DNA of 64,000 bases from Candidatus Saccharimonadota bacterium (GTDB lineage Bacteria > Patescibacteriota > Saccharimonadia > Saccharimonadales > Saccharimonadaceae). A program made the position numbers and the translations under genes. The stretch is from NCBI GenBank assembly GCA_002726935.1, contig PBTC01000019.1:62001-126000 (forward strand), in the 5' to 3' direction. Shown piece after piece: positions 26,897 to 34,395 of the stretch. The notes under the pieces are model-generated. The model was not told where the DNA came from and did not search any database. It worked only from the letters and a program-made list of their open reading frames with translations. Position 1 is the stretch's first letter, and every line of letters starts with the position of its first letter.

Positions 26897-27649
26897 TCAG
26901 GCGGAGATGGTTGAGGATGCAAATCGCATTGCGTCTCTGAATATTTGCGGTGATATTTTGGTGTACTTCGTCACCTTGGGGATAGAAGCGTCGGCGGTGA
27001 GCTTGATGCTTTCAATATCACCGGAGACCCGACCCACTTCCTCGGCAAGATCGCGCGTCCAGCCATTGAGAGGAAGGCGCCACTGTTTTGAAATCAAATA
27101 AAGAGGAACCTCACCAACGCTGATCTTTTTTAGTGCTGCATATTGGGTGAGGAATCCGTTGCGCATAAGTCTCATGGCCTCTACGCTTGTTGCCTCTGTC
27201 GTGGCGACGATTGAGAATCTTTGGCTACCGTCCTCGTGAAGCGGATTGATCAATCTGACGGTTGCTGCCATTTTCTTATTTATCAACAACAAGTTGTCTA
27301 GGATTTGTATCGGAAGGAATCCGCTGTTTACCTTTGGTGCGAGCCAGAGGATGTTGGCCCTAATCGCGTTCCAAAGATCACAGACCAGGTCCTCTTTGGT
27401 GGGGCTTTCGCAGGTCTCAATGCCAAGGCACCTACTCCCCTTGACCAATCGTTGATCTACGAATGGCTCAATGGATCGTACGAAGTTCTCGACCTCGTAA
27501 CTGATTTGAACCAAATGCTTGAACCCCGATTTTTTTGCGCAAAACGAGAGTCTCTTTAATTCAAACCACGCGAAATCGAATATCTCACTGGCTGGCTTTA
27601 GAAAAATATCAGATCTGATTCCCACTCTTGCGCCCCTAAAAGACCTCAA
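26897..27649 (-). CDS. Hypothetical protein (250 aa)
   Basis: First gene of the minus-strand group leading toward dnaG. It starts with TTG at 27649 (the frame has no upstream ATG). Soluble, with several Leu/Ile-rich helices and no recognised motif. The divergent region to the next plus-strand gene holds a recurrent promoter element (27678-27698), whose symmetric TACA-G-TGTA core could serve both directions. Confidence 0.5.
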   Translation of the reverse strand: MRSFRGARVGIRSDIFLKPASEIFDFAWFELKRLSFCAKKSGFKHLVQISYEVENFVRSIEPFVDQRLVKGSRCLGIETCESPTKEDLVCDLWNAIRANILWLAPKVNSGFLPIQILDNLLLINKKMAATVRLINPLHEDGSQRFSIVATTEATSVEAMRLMRNGFLTQYAALKKISVGEVPLYLISKQWRLPLNGWTRDLAEEVGRVSGDIESIKLTADASIPKVTKYTKISPQIFRDAMRFASSTISA

Positions 27650-27677
27650 AAATTATTTGATTGATGCATAAAATGTC

Positions 27678-27698
27678 TTACAGTGTACGGAGTAAAAC
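27678..27698 (+). promoter_or_regulatory. Recurrent promoter-region element at 27.7 kb
   Basis: TTACAGTGTACGGAGTAAAA is one of the best copies: dyad TACA-G-TGTA, C, then AGTAAAA. A TTGATT hexamer lies 16 nt upstream of TACAGT, giving a plausible -35/-10 pair here. The dyad is shared with the divergent gene at 27649. Confidence 0.7.
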
Positions 27699-27821
27699 AT
27701 TTAATAGAAAAAAACGCAAGAAATTTCCACTGCTTTTGCTTGGACGATTTTTGTTTGAGGTCTCATTGGCTGTACTTAAGATTGTGATGAAGGCGCGAAT
27801 TCAAGCGCGAAGAGGCTAGCT

Positions 27822-28388
27822 ATGGAAAGTTTCCCAACGAAAAGTTTCAGATCCCAAGGAACGCTACGATTCCTTAGAGCGTTCTCGTCTGAAGTTAACA
27901 AGAAGATTGTTGCCTTCGATCTGGAGAGGGCCGGTAAGTCTCTAGACAGCGCAATCGTCGAGTACGCGCACCTAGTAATAAACCCAGCGGACGGGAGCGT
28001 CGCAAGTGGGTGGGGGTTGATGAATCCCAAGGGGCCAATTGAGGAATCAATGAGCCTGCGCCACAAAGTCTACCCCGTGGATGTAGAGGGCAAACCAACA
28101 ATTGATGCTTATGCTGAAAAGCTTGCAGAGCTCTACCGTGGGGCGGTGGTGGTTTGCGCAGACAGCACTAGAGAGAATTGGGAGACTTTAAAAACCTCGC
28201 TGGTGAGAGCTGGAATTTTAGCGGAGACTTTGGGCTCAGTACGTTTGATTGAGTTGCAGGATATAAATATCCCCTGCTCAGGGGGGGCGTACAAAGCTCA
28301 CAGCAAACTTTTGATAGGGTCATGGAGTCATGCGGGAAGCTATCTGGCCACATATTCAATAACGGGGCGAAGACACTATACGAACTGA
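27822..28388 (+). CDS. DnaQ-like exonuclease-fold protein, N-terminal part (frameshifted)
   Basis: Residues 28-60 (KIVAFDLERAG, then SAIVEYAHLVI) match motif I of DEDD exonucleases such as the DnaQ epsilon subunit, with Asp and Glu in FDLE. The reading frame then loses similarity after about residue 155, at a run of seven G (28281-28287). The frame one base back continues as QTFDRVMESCGKLSGHIFNN and AKTLYELI, which fits the C-terminal exonuclease motif better. So this ORF and the next are probably one gene of about 380 codons, split by a frameshift, by a sequencing error, or read through by slippage. Confidence 0.55.
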   Translation: MESFPTKSFRSQGTLRFLRAFSSEVNKKIVAFDLERAGKSLDSAIVEYAHLVINPADGSVASGWGLMNPKGPIEESMSLRHKVYPVDVEGKPTIDAYAEKLAELYRGAVVVCADSTRENWETLKTSLVRAGILAETLGSVRLIELQDINIPCSGGAYKAHSKLLIGSWSHAGSYLATYSITGRRHYTN

Positions 28389-28966
28389 TTAACCATCAAG
28401 AGAAAAAATATCAAGAAGAATCGAACGTCGGGGAGGGACAAGCAAATCAATTTAAGCCGTCTGCTCAGGAAAAGGGCTTAGTCACCGATTCGAAGACAGG
28501 ACCCGGGGAGTCTGTTTCACCGAGCGATCGCGCAAAGGTTTGGTTAAACGCCAGGATCGAGGCTGGAGAAATCTTCCCAAGTTGGTCCCAAAGGTTTCTT
28601 ATTGAAAAACTGCAGCAGAAATTCCCCATTCCAGGTGGCCCAATTGATTCCAATGCGAGTGCTTTTGGTTTTGCATTAAGTGACGCTTTGAAAAGCGGTG
28701 TGCTGCAGCCCAGCGCCCTGGTGCATCCAGGGCTCATGAAGGAAATGGTTCCAACGCTTGCGAAACTAATTGGTCGGCCTCAGTTAACGCTTACAGAAGC
28801 CCAGAAGTCCTTGAGTGAAGAGACCGCGAGGGCTTTTGACTACCCGATGATTCGGGCCGCTTTGATGATACTAGGTCATCCGTCATACGCCGCGCAAAAG
28901 AAAGCCGCGCCGACCAACAACGGCCCCCAGTCAAAACAATCCAAGCCAAAATCTATGAGTATGTGA
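28322..28966 (+). CDS. C-terminal part of the exonuclease-like gene, or separate hypothetical protein
   Basis: The ORF has an ATG at 28322, but the frame is open upstream to the G run at 28281, where it would join the N-terminal part. Its first 30 residues resemble the end of a DnaQ fold, although the catalytic Asp of motif III appears replaced (HIFNNGAKTLYELI). The rest (about residues 60-215) is hydrophilic, with a Pro/Lys/Ser-rich tail, and is unrecognised. There is no good ribosome-binding site at 28322, which supports translation from the upstream start. The stop overlaps the next ORF. Confidence 0.5.
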   Translation: MESCGKLSGHIFNNGAKTLYELINHQEKKYQEESNVGEGQANQFKPSAQEKGLVTDSKTGPGESVSPSDRAKVWLNARIEAGEIFPSWSQRFLIEKLQQKFPIPGGPIDSNASAFGFALSDALKSGVLQPSALVHPGLMKEMVPTLAKLIGRPQLTLTEAQKSLSEETARAFDYPMIRAALMILGHPSYAAQKKAAPTNNGPQSKQSKPKSMSM

Positions 28967-28974
28967 GGACCTCA

Positions 28975-29517
28975 ATGAACCAAGTGAAGCCTGAGAGCAA
29001 GTCGCCACCCAAGACCGAGAGCTTTGGGGCCGGGAAATTCCTGGACTACATTAAAGCCTCAACAGGACAGCCTCAAGGATCCCGAATCGAAGTGTCGGTG
29101 GGAAAGATGTCGCGCGCGGAAAACCGCGCCCTGTCGAAGGAAATAAAGTCAAAAATCGAATCGGTCACCAAGAATTCAGGTATTTGGGCGCTCTGCGCTC
29201 TGGAGGAGGTCAGAAAAATTTCTCTGTCCCTTGCAGGCAGAGAACTTCTCACCGAACAGATACGAGAAATAGCCGAGCCAAAGATTGGACCTGCACCAAA
29301 TGACGGGCGAGCCTGGGGAGGAGTTATTCGGAAGGCTGTAAAGCTGGGATATCTGGTTGGCGACGGGAGGTGGTCGCCAGCGAAGACCTCCCATGGTGGT
29401 CCGAAGGTTCTTTGGACTTTATCCGGTTTGGATGAAGGAGCATTTATGACGGATGCCCAAAAAGAGCGGGCTCGTCGATTTATTAAGATGAACTTGAGTC
29501 GCGCAGACGCACGTTAA
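28975..29517 (+). CDS. Hypothetical DNA-binding-like protein (180 aa)
   Basis: The open frame begins with GTG at 28963; I prefer the ATG at 28975, with GAGG 7 nt upstream. The C-terminal half has the pattern LTEQIREIAEPKIGP, then GRAWGGVIRKAVKLGYLV, which I associate with small helical proteins of phages and plasmids that carry a winged-helix-like fold. The N-terminal 50 residues are a disordered, Lys/Ser/Pro-rich linker. Operon member between the exonuclease-like gene and the next ORF. Confidence 0.55.
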   Translation: MNQVKPESKSPPKTESFGAGKFLDYIKASTGQPQGSRIEVSVGKMSRAENRALSKEIKSKIESVTKNSGIWALCALEEVRKISLSLAGRELLTEQIREIAEPKIGPAPNDGRAWGGVIRKAVKLGYLVGDGRWSPAKTSHGGPKVLWTLSGLDEGAFMTDAQKERARRFIKMNLSRADAR

Positions 29518-29529
29518 CTGGAGGTTTAA

Positions 29530-30063
29530 ATGGAAATTATCACAAAACTTACTCTTGAAGAGTACCTGCGTTTCGTATGCTCAAGCCGTGGCGTCCGCGT
29601 AAAGAAAGACAGCGAATTTGCAGGATACTCACTAAACTCGCTTGCTGGAGAGATTGGCTACGGTTTCCCAACGAAAGAAAACGCTTTCCGCGAGTTCTGC
29701 AAAGAGGAAGATGACATTGACGTTGACTTCATTGAAAGAAATCTAGACCGCCTGACTTTGAGAGAAGGAGACGAGGTAACAGCGCCGGATGGGCAGAAAG
29801 GTGTTGTCGCAGAGATCTTTTCCAAATCCGGTCTAATTGAGTCCCCGCGCACCAAAATAAACATAGCTGACGCAAATGACAAGGTATTCAAAACAATAAA
29901 CTATGAAATGCTAAAGGCACACCAGGTCAGTGCCCACTCCGAGTTTAAGGGTGCTGCTTCAATGGAAAGCAGTGTGCATGAAGTCCAAAGCAAGGACATC
30001 GACGCCGAAGTTAGCGCTTCCATAGCCCCAAAGAAGAGCGCGCAGTATTCTTTCAACTTTTAA
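29530..30063 (+). CDS. Hypothetical protein with a possible KOW/SH3-like segment (177 aa)
   Basis: A good SD (GGAGG) 7 nt before the ATG. Residues 75-105 (REGDEVTAPDGQKGVVAEIF) resemble a KOW/SH3-like barrel. The C-terminus is disordered and ends in an aromatic YSFNF, comparable to partner-docking tails. No family is assigned. Last gene of the unit that begins at 27822. Confidence 0.55.
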   Translation: MEIITKLTLEEYLRFVCSSRGVRVKKDSEFAGYSLNSLAGEIGYGFPTKENAFREFCKEEDDIDVDFIERNLDRLTLREGDEVTAPDGQKGVVAEIFSKSGLIESPRTKINIADANDKVFKTINYEMLKAHQVSAHSEFKGAASMESSVHEVQSKDIDAEVSASIAPKKSAQYSFNF

Positions 30064-30103
30064 CAAAAGAAAAGTGTTTCTAACCGCAATAATTAATAAG
30101 TGC

Positions 30104-30122
30104 TACACTGTACACCGTACCA
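30104..30122 (+). promoter_or_regulatory. Recurrent promoter-region element upstream of the Sel1 genes
   Basis: TACACTGTACACCGTACCAT: perfect dyad TACA-C-TGTA followed by GTAC instead of GTAAA. It ends about 30 nt before the ATG at 30154. Confidence 0.6.
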
Positions 30123-30153
30123 TTAAATACAAAATTTTGCGTTCAAGAGACCC

Positions 30154-31140
30154 ATGCGGTATAGCACACTGAAAAATATAGCGTTCTACTTATGCTTGGC
30201 TATGAACGGGCACTCATACGCTCAGGCTAACTCCGGCTCAGAACCCCATCTGGACTTCGCGTGCTCAAGCCTTTTGCGAGAGACAGACAATGATTCCGGC
30301 TCGGGGCCGGTCGCATCCGACGATTATTCAACGCTTGGAGACTTGGATTTAAGGAAACGAGTGTACGAAGAGCCTCTGGCCATGATCGAGGCGGCGCGTC
30401 GAGAGACTTTGGCCGAGAGGCCAGATGTGGACCTAATTTACGGTTATTTGCATCGAGCTCAGGAGAAAAACTCATCTGCCGCAGCCGGGATGTTGTCCAA
30501 GCTGTACGAAGGACGCAGCGGCTTTCCCAAGGACGAGAAATTTAAATTTTATTGGCTTAAAAAAGCTGCAGATCTTGGGTCAATCGTCGCGTGCCAGGAG
30601 ATCGGAGAGATCTTTCATCGTCGAAATAATCACTATGATGCGGTTAGGTACTTAGGAAACGTGGAGATGCTCGGTGGCATGCACAGCGAATCATCTCTAG
30701 GTGCCCTCGCTCTCTCGCTTTATTCTCTTTATCCAGATTCGCGCTTAACTGAGGAATACCTTGAACGATCAGCAAGGAAGGGAAATAATGCGCCACTAGT
30801 AGCACTAGTGGAGTCGTTTAAGAAACAGCCCTATTCCGGAGAAAAAAGCCGCACTCTGGTTAAATTGTTTTCACGGCAATTAGAAAAACCAGAGAAAATT
30901 AATTCTCACACCCTATCTTCACTTCTCGCTTTGTTGACCGAAAAACAGAACCTCGAAAAATACTCGACCCTAAGTTTTGGCATTTGCGTGAACTTACTTC
31001 ACCCCACTCTATTGCCATGTAGGTACCTAATGGATGAGTACAGAAATTTGTTGACCATAGAGCAAATGAGCGAAACGAAGGCCCTTTCTGCTCAGCAAAC
31101 CCTTGAATTACTGAAATTGAGATTAAAAGATGAAACTTAA
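30154..31140 (+). CDS. Exported Sel1-repeat protein (328 aa)
   Basis: N-terminal signal peptide (MRYSTLKNIAFYLCLAMNG, cleavage likely after SYA). The mature part has Sel1/TPR-like helical repeats, e.g. SSAAAGMLSKLYEGRSG and FYWLKKAADLGSIVACQEIG around 120-155, and weaker copies to about 250. Sel1 proteins mediate protein contacts in the envelope. The next gene overlaps its end by 11 nt and encodes a second such protein. Confidence 0.75.
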   Translation: MRYSTLKNIAFYLCLAMNGHSYAQANSGSEPHLDFACSSLLRETDNDSGSGPVASDDYSTLGDLDLRKRVYEEPLAMIEAARRETLAERPDVDLIYGYLHRAQEKNSSAAAGMLSKLYEGRSGFPKDEKFKFYWLKKAADLGSIVACQEIGEIFHRRNNHYDAVRYLGNVEMLGGMHSESSLGALALSLYSLYPDSRLTEEYLERSARKGNNAPLVALVESFKKQPYSGEKSRTLVKLFSRQLEKPEKINSHTLSSLLALLTEKQNLEKYSTLSFGICVNLLHPTLLPCRYLMDEYRNLLTIEQMSETKALSAQQTLELLKLRLKDET

Positions 31141-31912
31141 GATTACTTTACTAACGCTTGCTTTAATCTCTTCGACCTGTTTTGCCGACATGCGAAAGGG
31201 CGACTCCCTAGTAGAGCAAGGTCTGTATGGATTGGCATATCAGGAATTTATGAAGGCCGGTAAATCGGGGAACGTCGTAGGTTTCGCAAAAGCTGGTGAT
31301 CTCGTGATGAACGATGTGATTGAAGGGGTAAAGCCTGAGGAGGCGGTAAGGTTGTTTAGCTATGCCGCTGAAAAAGGTGACGCCGATAGTATGATGAGAA
31401 TGGCCTTCTTCTACAAAACTGGGTTCCTGGGGGTCAAAGAAAATCCAATAAAAGAACGAGATTATCTGAAACAAGCCACCGCCTCCGGGCACAAAGAGGC
31501 TCAGAGTGCTTTGGGCTGGCTTCAGCTCACATCGAACCACCCCGCGGTATCTGATGCTCCAGCGGGGAAAAAGAACCTACTAGAATCAATCCAAAAAGGT
31601 AGCCCGTACGGTTATGTTCGGCTTGGCCAGGCCTATTGGCTCGGCGTCGATGGATTCAAAAGAAACCAGATAGTAGGATATGCCCTGTACAAGTCCGGAC
31701 AGAGTCGCGGCATTCGCGGCGAGGAGCCTAAAATTGAGCAAAAGGCAAAAGATTTGATGAGGGACAAAAAAGCGGCCGAAGATATCGCAAAGCTACGAGA
31801 AGAATTAAAGCGTGGAAAGGTGGAGGCTGTTCTGAGCTCCTATTTCAAATCGAACCCGGAGTTTTACGATTATCGTTCGGCAAGTCCGGACATGCTTTCG
31901 CAGTCCAGATGA
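31130..31912 (+). CDS. Exported Sel1-repeat protein (260 aa)
   Basis: Signal peptide at residues 1-19 (hydrophobic core, cleavage after CFA). Sel1 repeats are clear in VRLFSYAAEKGDADSMMRMA, DYLKQATASGHKEAQSALGW and SPYGYVRLGQAYWLG. A charged C-terminal helix follows (about 205-235). Overlaps the preceding Sel1 gene, so they are coexpressed. Probably periplasmic. Confidence 0.78.
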   Translation: MKLKITLLTLALISSTCFADMRKGDSLVEQGLYGLAYQEFMKAGKSGNVVGFAKAGDLVMNDVIEGVKPEEAVRLFSYAAEKGDADSMMRMAFFYKTGFLGVKENPIKERDYLKQATASGHKEAQSALGWLQLTSNHPAVSDAPAGKKNLLESIQKGSPYGYVRLGQAYWLGVDGFKRNQIVGYALYKSGQSRGIRGEEPKIEQKAKDLMRDKKAAEDIAKLREELKRGKVEAVLSSYFKSNPEFYDYRSASPDMLSQSR

Positions 31913-31926
31913 AAAGCGCCGGCAAC

Positions 31927-32643
31927 TCAAAAATCAATACCAGTCCTTTTTTCTAATTCCGATTCCGTAAGGATTTCGGGGGCTGTAGAGTCCGGTTTAT
32001 TTTTCATCCAAACACCCCAGGACTTGCCCGTATTCAAATCGCGGACAAATTTATATTGAACCGAGGGGACCCATACTTGGTTCTTTCCGATTTTTTTAAC
32101 CGGCGCCTCAAAGAATAGCCCTGTAACGACGTAGACGAAGCCAGATGCGTATTCCTTCGCAAAAAGCCTAATGTCCTCCTCTACTTTGGCCCAGGGACCT
32201 CGCTGCAAAGCCGGGAGGCCGGGAAATACGTTGGTAAGAGAGTAGGTTTGTTGCGCTGACATCTCGATGAATCTATTGTCGGTGGAAGCACATTGCGCTT
32301 TGTCAAAGCCGCTACCGGCATAATCATCCAGACTGCTTCGAATCTTGTCGTTGAGTTTCTCGCCTTCTATAAAATTCGGCCTTACCCTTACCTTTCTGGC
32401 TTCATACAAGGTCTCTCTACTGATTTTTTCCATGCAAAGTATTGGAGTTTTGGTGAGGCCCGAATACACCAGTGCAAAATCACCCATGCAGCTTTCTTTT
32501 GCTTTGAGTTTTGCTGCTGCATTTGAAAATGCGAACTTAGGGGGTTGAATATTCGTAAAGACCTCAGGGCATCGGTCAAAGGCGGAATGAGCCAAACCAT
32601 GGGCGAGGCTCAGGCCAATCAAAATAAAAGGTTTTTTCAACAC
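31927..32643 (-). CDS. Exported hypothetical protein (238 aa)
   Basis: Signal peptide at residues 1-20 (MLKKPFILIGLSLAHGLAHS, cleavage after HSA). The mature protein is mostly soluble and probably periplasmic; I do not recognise a family. Convergent with the Sel1 gene and divergent from minD, with the element at 32683-32706 between their starts. Confidence 0.6.
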   Translation of the reverse strand: MLKKPFILIGLSLAHGLAHSAFDRCPEVFTNIQPPKFAFSNAAAKLKAKESCMGDFALVYSGLTKTPILCMEKISRETLYEARKVRVRPNFIEGEKLNDKIRSSLDDYAGSGFDKAQCASTDNRFIEMSAQQTYSLTNVFPGLPALQRGPWAKVEEDIRLFAKEYASGFVYVVTGLFFEAPVKKIGKNQVWVPSVQYKFVRDLNTGKSWGVWMKNKPDSTAPEILTESELEKRTGIDF

Positions 32644-32682
32644 GTTCGTTCACCTAAAAAAATCTATTCGAGTATATTAATC

Positions 32683-32706
32683 TCTATTGTACATAGTAAG
32701 ATAAAA
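32683..32706 (+). promoter_or_regulatory. Recurrent promoter-region element upstream of minD
   Basis: TCTATTGTACATAGTAAGAT: TGTAC, a short spacer, AGTAA. It sits within the symmetric CTATTGTACATAG, so it may also serve the divergent 32643 gene. It ends about 45 nt before the minD GTG start. Confidence 0.65.
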
Positions 32707-32750
32707 TGTACTGAAAAATGAATTTATAAACATTAGATAGGGGTCTTCTC

Positions 32751-33575
32751 GTGAGTAGAGTGATCGTAGTTACGTCCGGCAAGGGCGGCGTCGGTAAAAC
32801 AAACACAAGCGCCAGCTTTTCAAGTGGTCTGGCAATGCTTGGGCATAAGACAGTCGTTATCGACTTCGATGTGGGCCTCAGAAACCTAGATTTGGTCATG
32901 GGCTGCGAAAGGCGTGTGGTGTACGACCTGACAAACGTTATTACAGGCGACGCGACTCTAAATCAGGCTCTTATCAAAGATAAGAACTGCTCGAACCTTT
33001 ACATCCTGCCCGCAAGCCAAACCAAGGACAAAGACTCCCTTACAGAGGACTCCGTTGAGGCTGTGATTGAGGAGCTTTCATCAATGGGTTTCGAGTACAT
33101 TATCTGCGACTCCCCTGCGGGCATCGAAAGAGGCGCGGTGATTGCATTGACATTCGCAGATGAGGCGATTGTTGTGACAAACCCAGAGATTTCATCGATC
33201 CGCGATTCTGATCGTATCGTTGGCATCTTGCAATCCAAATCAAAGCGCGCAAAACAAGGCGGCGTTCCTGTTAAAGAGCATCTTCTGATTACAAGGTACG
33301 ATCCAGATCGAGTAGAGGCGTCAGAGATGCTCTCATATAGTGATGTGGTTGAGCTCTTGAAGGTGCCTCTTATTGGGGTCATTCCAGAATCAAAAAATGT
33401 TCTGGCAGCATCAAACAGCGGAACCCCTGTTATTCACATCGAGGACGACCCGGCGTCTCAGGCATACAAAGACGCTGTTTCCAGGTTCCTTGGTAATGAT
33501 GTGCCCTTGCGTTTCGTAAGCCCACGAAAGAAGGGTTTTTTTAAGAAATTAATAGGGCTTAATCATGGTGTTTAG
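32751..33575 (+). CDS. minD: Septum-site determining ATPase MinD (274 aa)
   Basis: ParA-family ATPase that cycles on the inner membrane and sets the division site or, in relatives, flagellar placement. The deviant Walker A box GKGGVGKT is at 10-17. VIDFDVGLRNLDLVMGCERR (38-57) is diagnostic of MinD rather than FlhG. The C-terminal amphipathic membrane helix KKGFFKKLIGL (260-270) is present. GTG start with an AGGGG-type SD. minC is absent: the upstream neighbour is an unrelated minus-strand gene. Confidence 0.93.
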   Translation: MSRVIVVTSGKGGVGKTNTSASFSSGLAMLGHKTVVIDFDVGLRNLDLVMGCERRVVYDLTNVITGDATLNQALIKDKNCSNLYILPASQTKDKDSLTEDSVEAVIEELSSMGFEYIICDSPAGIERGAVIALTFADEAIVVTNPEISSIRDSDRIVGILQSKSKRAKQGGVPVKEHLLITRYDPDRVEASEMLSYSDVVELLKVPLIGVIPESKNVLAASNSGTPVIHIEDDPASQAYKDAVSRFLGNDVPLRFVSPRKKGFFKKLIGLNHGV

Positions 33576-33861
33576 ATCCCTTTTCGCGAAAAAAGACGAG
33601 AGCTCCGCTGGTCACGCTAAAGAGCGTCTTCAATTGATGATATCAACCCAACGGATGAATATCGGGGATGCTAGAGGCAGTCAGGCCGCCCTAGATCCAA
33701 AGCTTCTCTACAAGATTCAAGCAGAGATCATGCTGGTCTTGGAGAAGTATGTATCAATCAACCGAGACGACCTGGAAGTTGAGATTCGGAAAATTGATGA
33801 GCACACGGAGGTACTTGAGGTCTCAATTCCTATTGGGGGGGACCGACTTATCGTTGGTTAG
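33565..33861 (+). CDS. minE: Cell division topological specificity factor MinE (98 aa)
   Basis: Drives MinD off the membrane to give pole-to-pole oscillation. The N-terminal membrane-contact segment (VFRSLFAKK), the MinD-binding segment (AKERLQLMISTQR), and the dimerisation domain with LLYKIQAEIMLVLEKYV are all in the usual order and length. The gene overlaps minD by 11 nt and ends before a strong terminator. Confidence 0.93.
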   Translation: MVFRSLFAKKDESSAGHAKERLQLMISTQRMNIGDARGSQAALDPKLLYKIQAEIMLVLEKYVSINRDDLEVEIRKIDEHTEVLEVSIPIGGDRLIVG

Positions 33862-33890
33862 AGCCGGACGGGTTAGATGAGAAACAAAGG

Positions 33891-33925
33891 CGCTTGGTTG
33901 ATTGATAACAACCAAGCGTTTTTTT
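33891..33925 (+). terminator. Terminator after minE
   Basis: CGCTTGGTTG (33891-33900) pairs perfectly with CAACCAAGCG (33909-33918) around an 8-nt loop, followed by TTTTTTT. A textbook intrinsic terminator. Confidence 0.95.
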
Positions 33926-34190
33926 AGCATGCAACCAATCGGGGACGGCCTTGACTTGGTCTTTCTTCTGGGGTGATTGAAAAAACACGATCACGTGACA
34001 ATTTTCGGAGGGTTCTGACCGACTTCTCACTCAAAGCTTGCGCCAGGTTTGTTGCCTGATCAAAACGAAGAAATACAAGCTCAAGCCCTTCTAAACCCTC
34101 CGGGGGTACCATCTTGAACTGGTGCTTTCCGATGATTTCGACGGAGAACGCGAGATTTTTGTCTTTCGAGTGTGTAAAAGTAATTGCCAT
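33924..34190 (-). CDS. Hypothetical protein (88 aa)
   Basis: The frame opens at 34211, but the ATG at 34190 lies 4 nt after a GAGGG ribosome-binding site and is the better start. Small, basic-tailed soluble protein with no recognised family. Its stop falls in the T run of the minE terminator. It is preceded on its strand by a recurrent promoter element (34229-34256). Confidence 0.55.
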   Translation of the reverse strand: MAITFTHSKDKNLAFSVEIIGKHQFKMVPPEGLEGLELVFLRFDQATNLAQALSEKSVRTLRKLSRDRVFSITPEERPSQGRPRLVAC

Positions 34191-34228
34191 CATTCCCTCA
34201 ATACAAGTCAAACAACGCTTTATTTGCT

Positions 34229-34256
34229 TGTTTATTTACTCATGCTGTACAGATTA
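34229..34256 (-). promoter_or_regulatory. Variant recurrent element upstream of the 34.2 kb gene
   Basis: Minus strand: CTGTACAGCATGAGTAAATA. It keeps TGTAC and GAGTAAAT but with a longer spacer than the main class. Confidence 0.45.
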
Positions 34257-34395
34257 GCGTATTAAACCGCAACTATTCTTAGCGGTCAAGAAAAAATGAT
34301 GCACAAAAAGCAGCTTCAGAAATTTCAGAAATTAATGAGGATTCCGTTGCCGGTACGCATGGGCCGGCAGGAGAAAGGCCGGAGCCTGAAGACAA
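34257..34395. other. Intergenic stretch downstream of dnaB
   Basis: Holds a direct repeat (CAGAAATTTCAGAAATT around 34316-34333) and GC-rich short inverted repeats (TGCCGG ... CCGGCA near 34347-34368). The hairpin has a large loop and no T run, so I do not call it a terminator. No gene seen. Confidence 0.4.

Noticed and set aside
34345..34372. GC-rich hairpin downstream of dnaB
   Set aside because: Loop of 10 nt and no T run, so not called a terminator.
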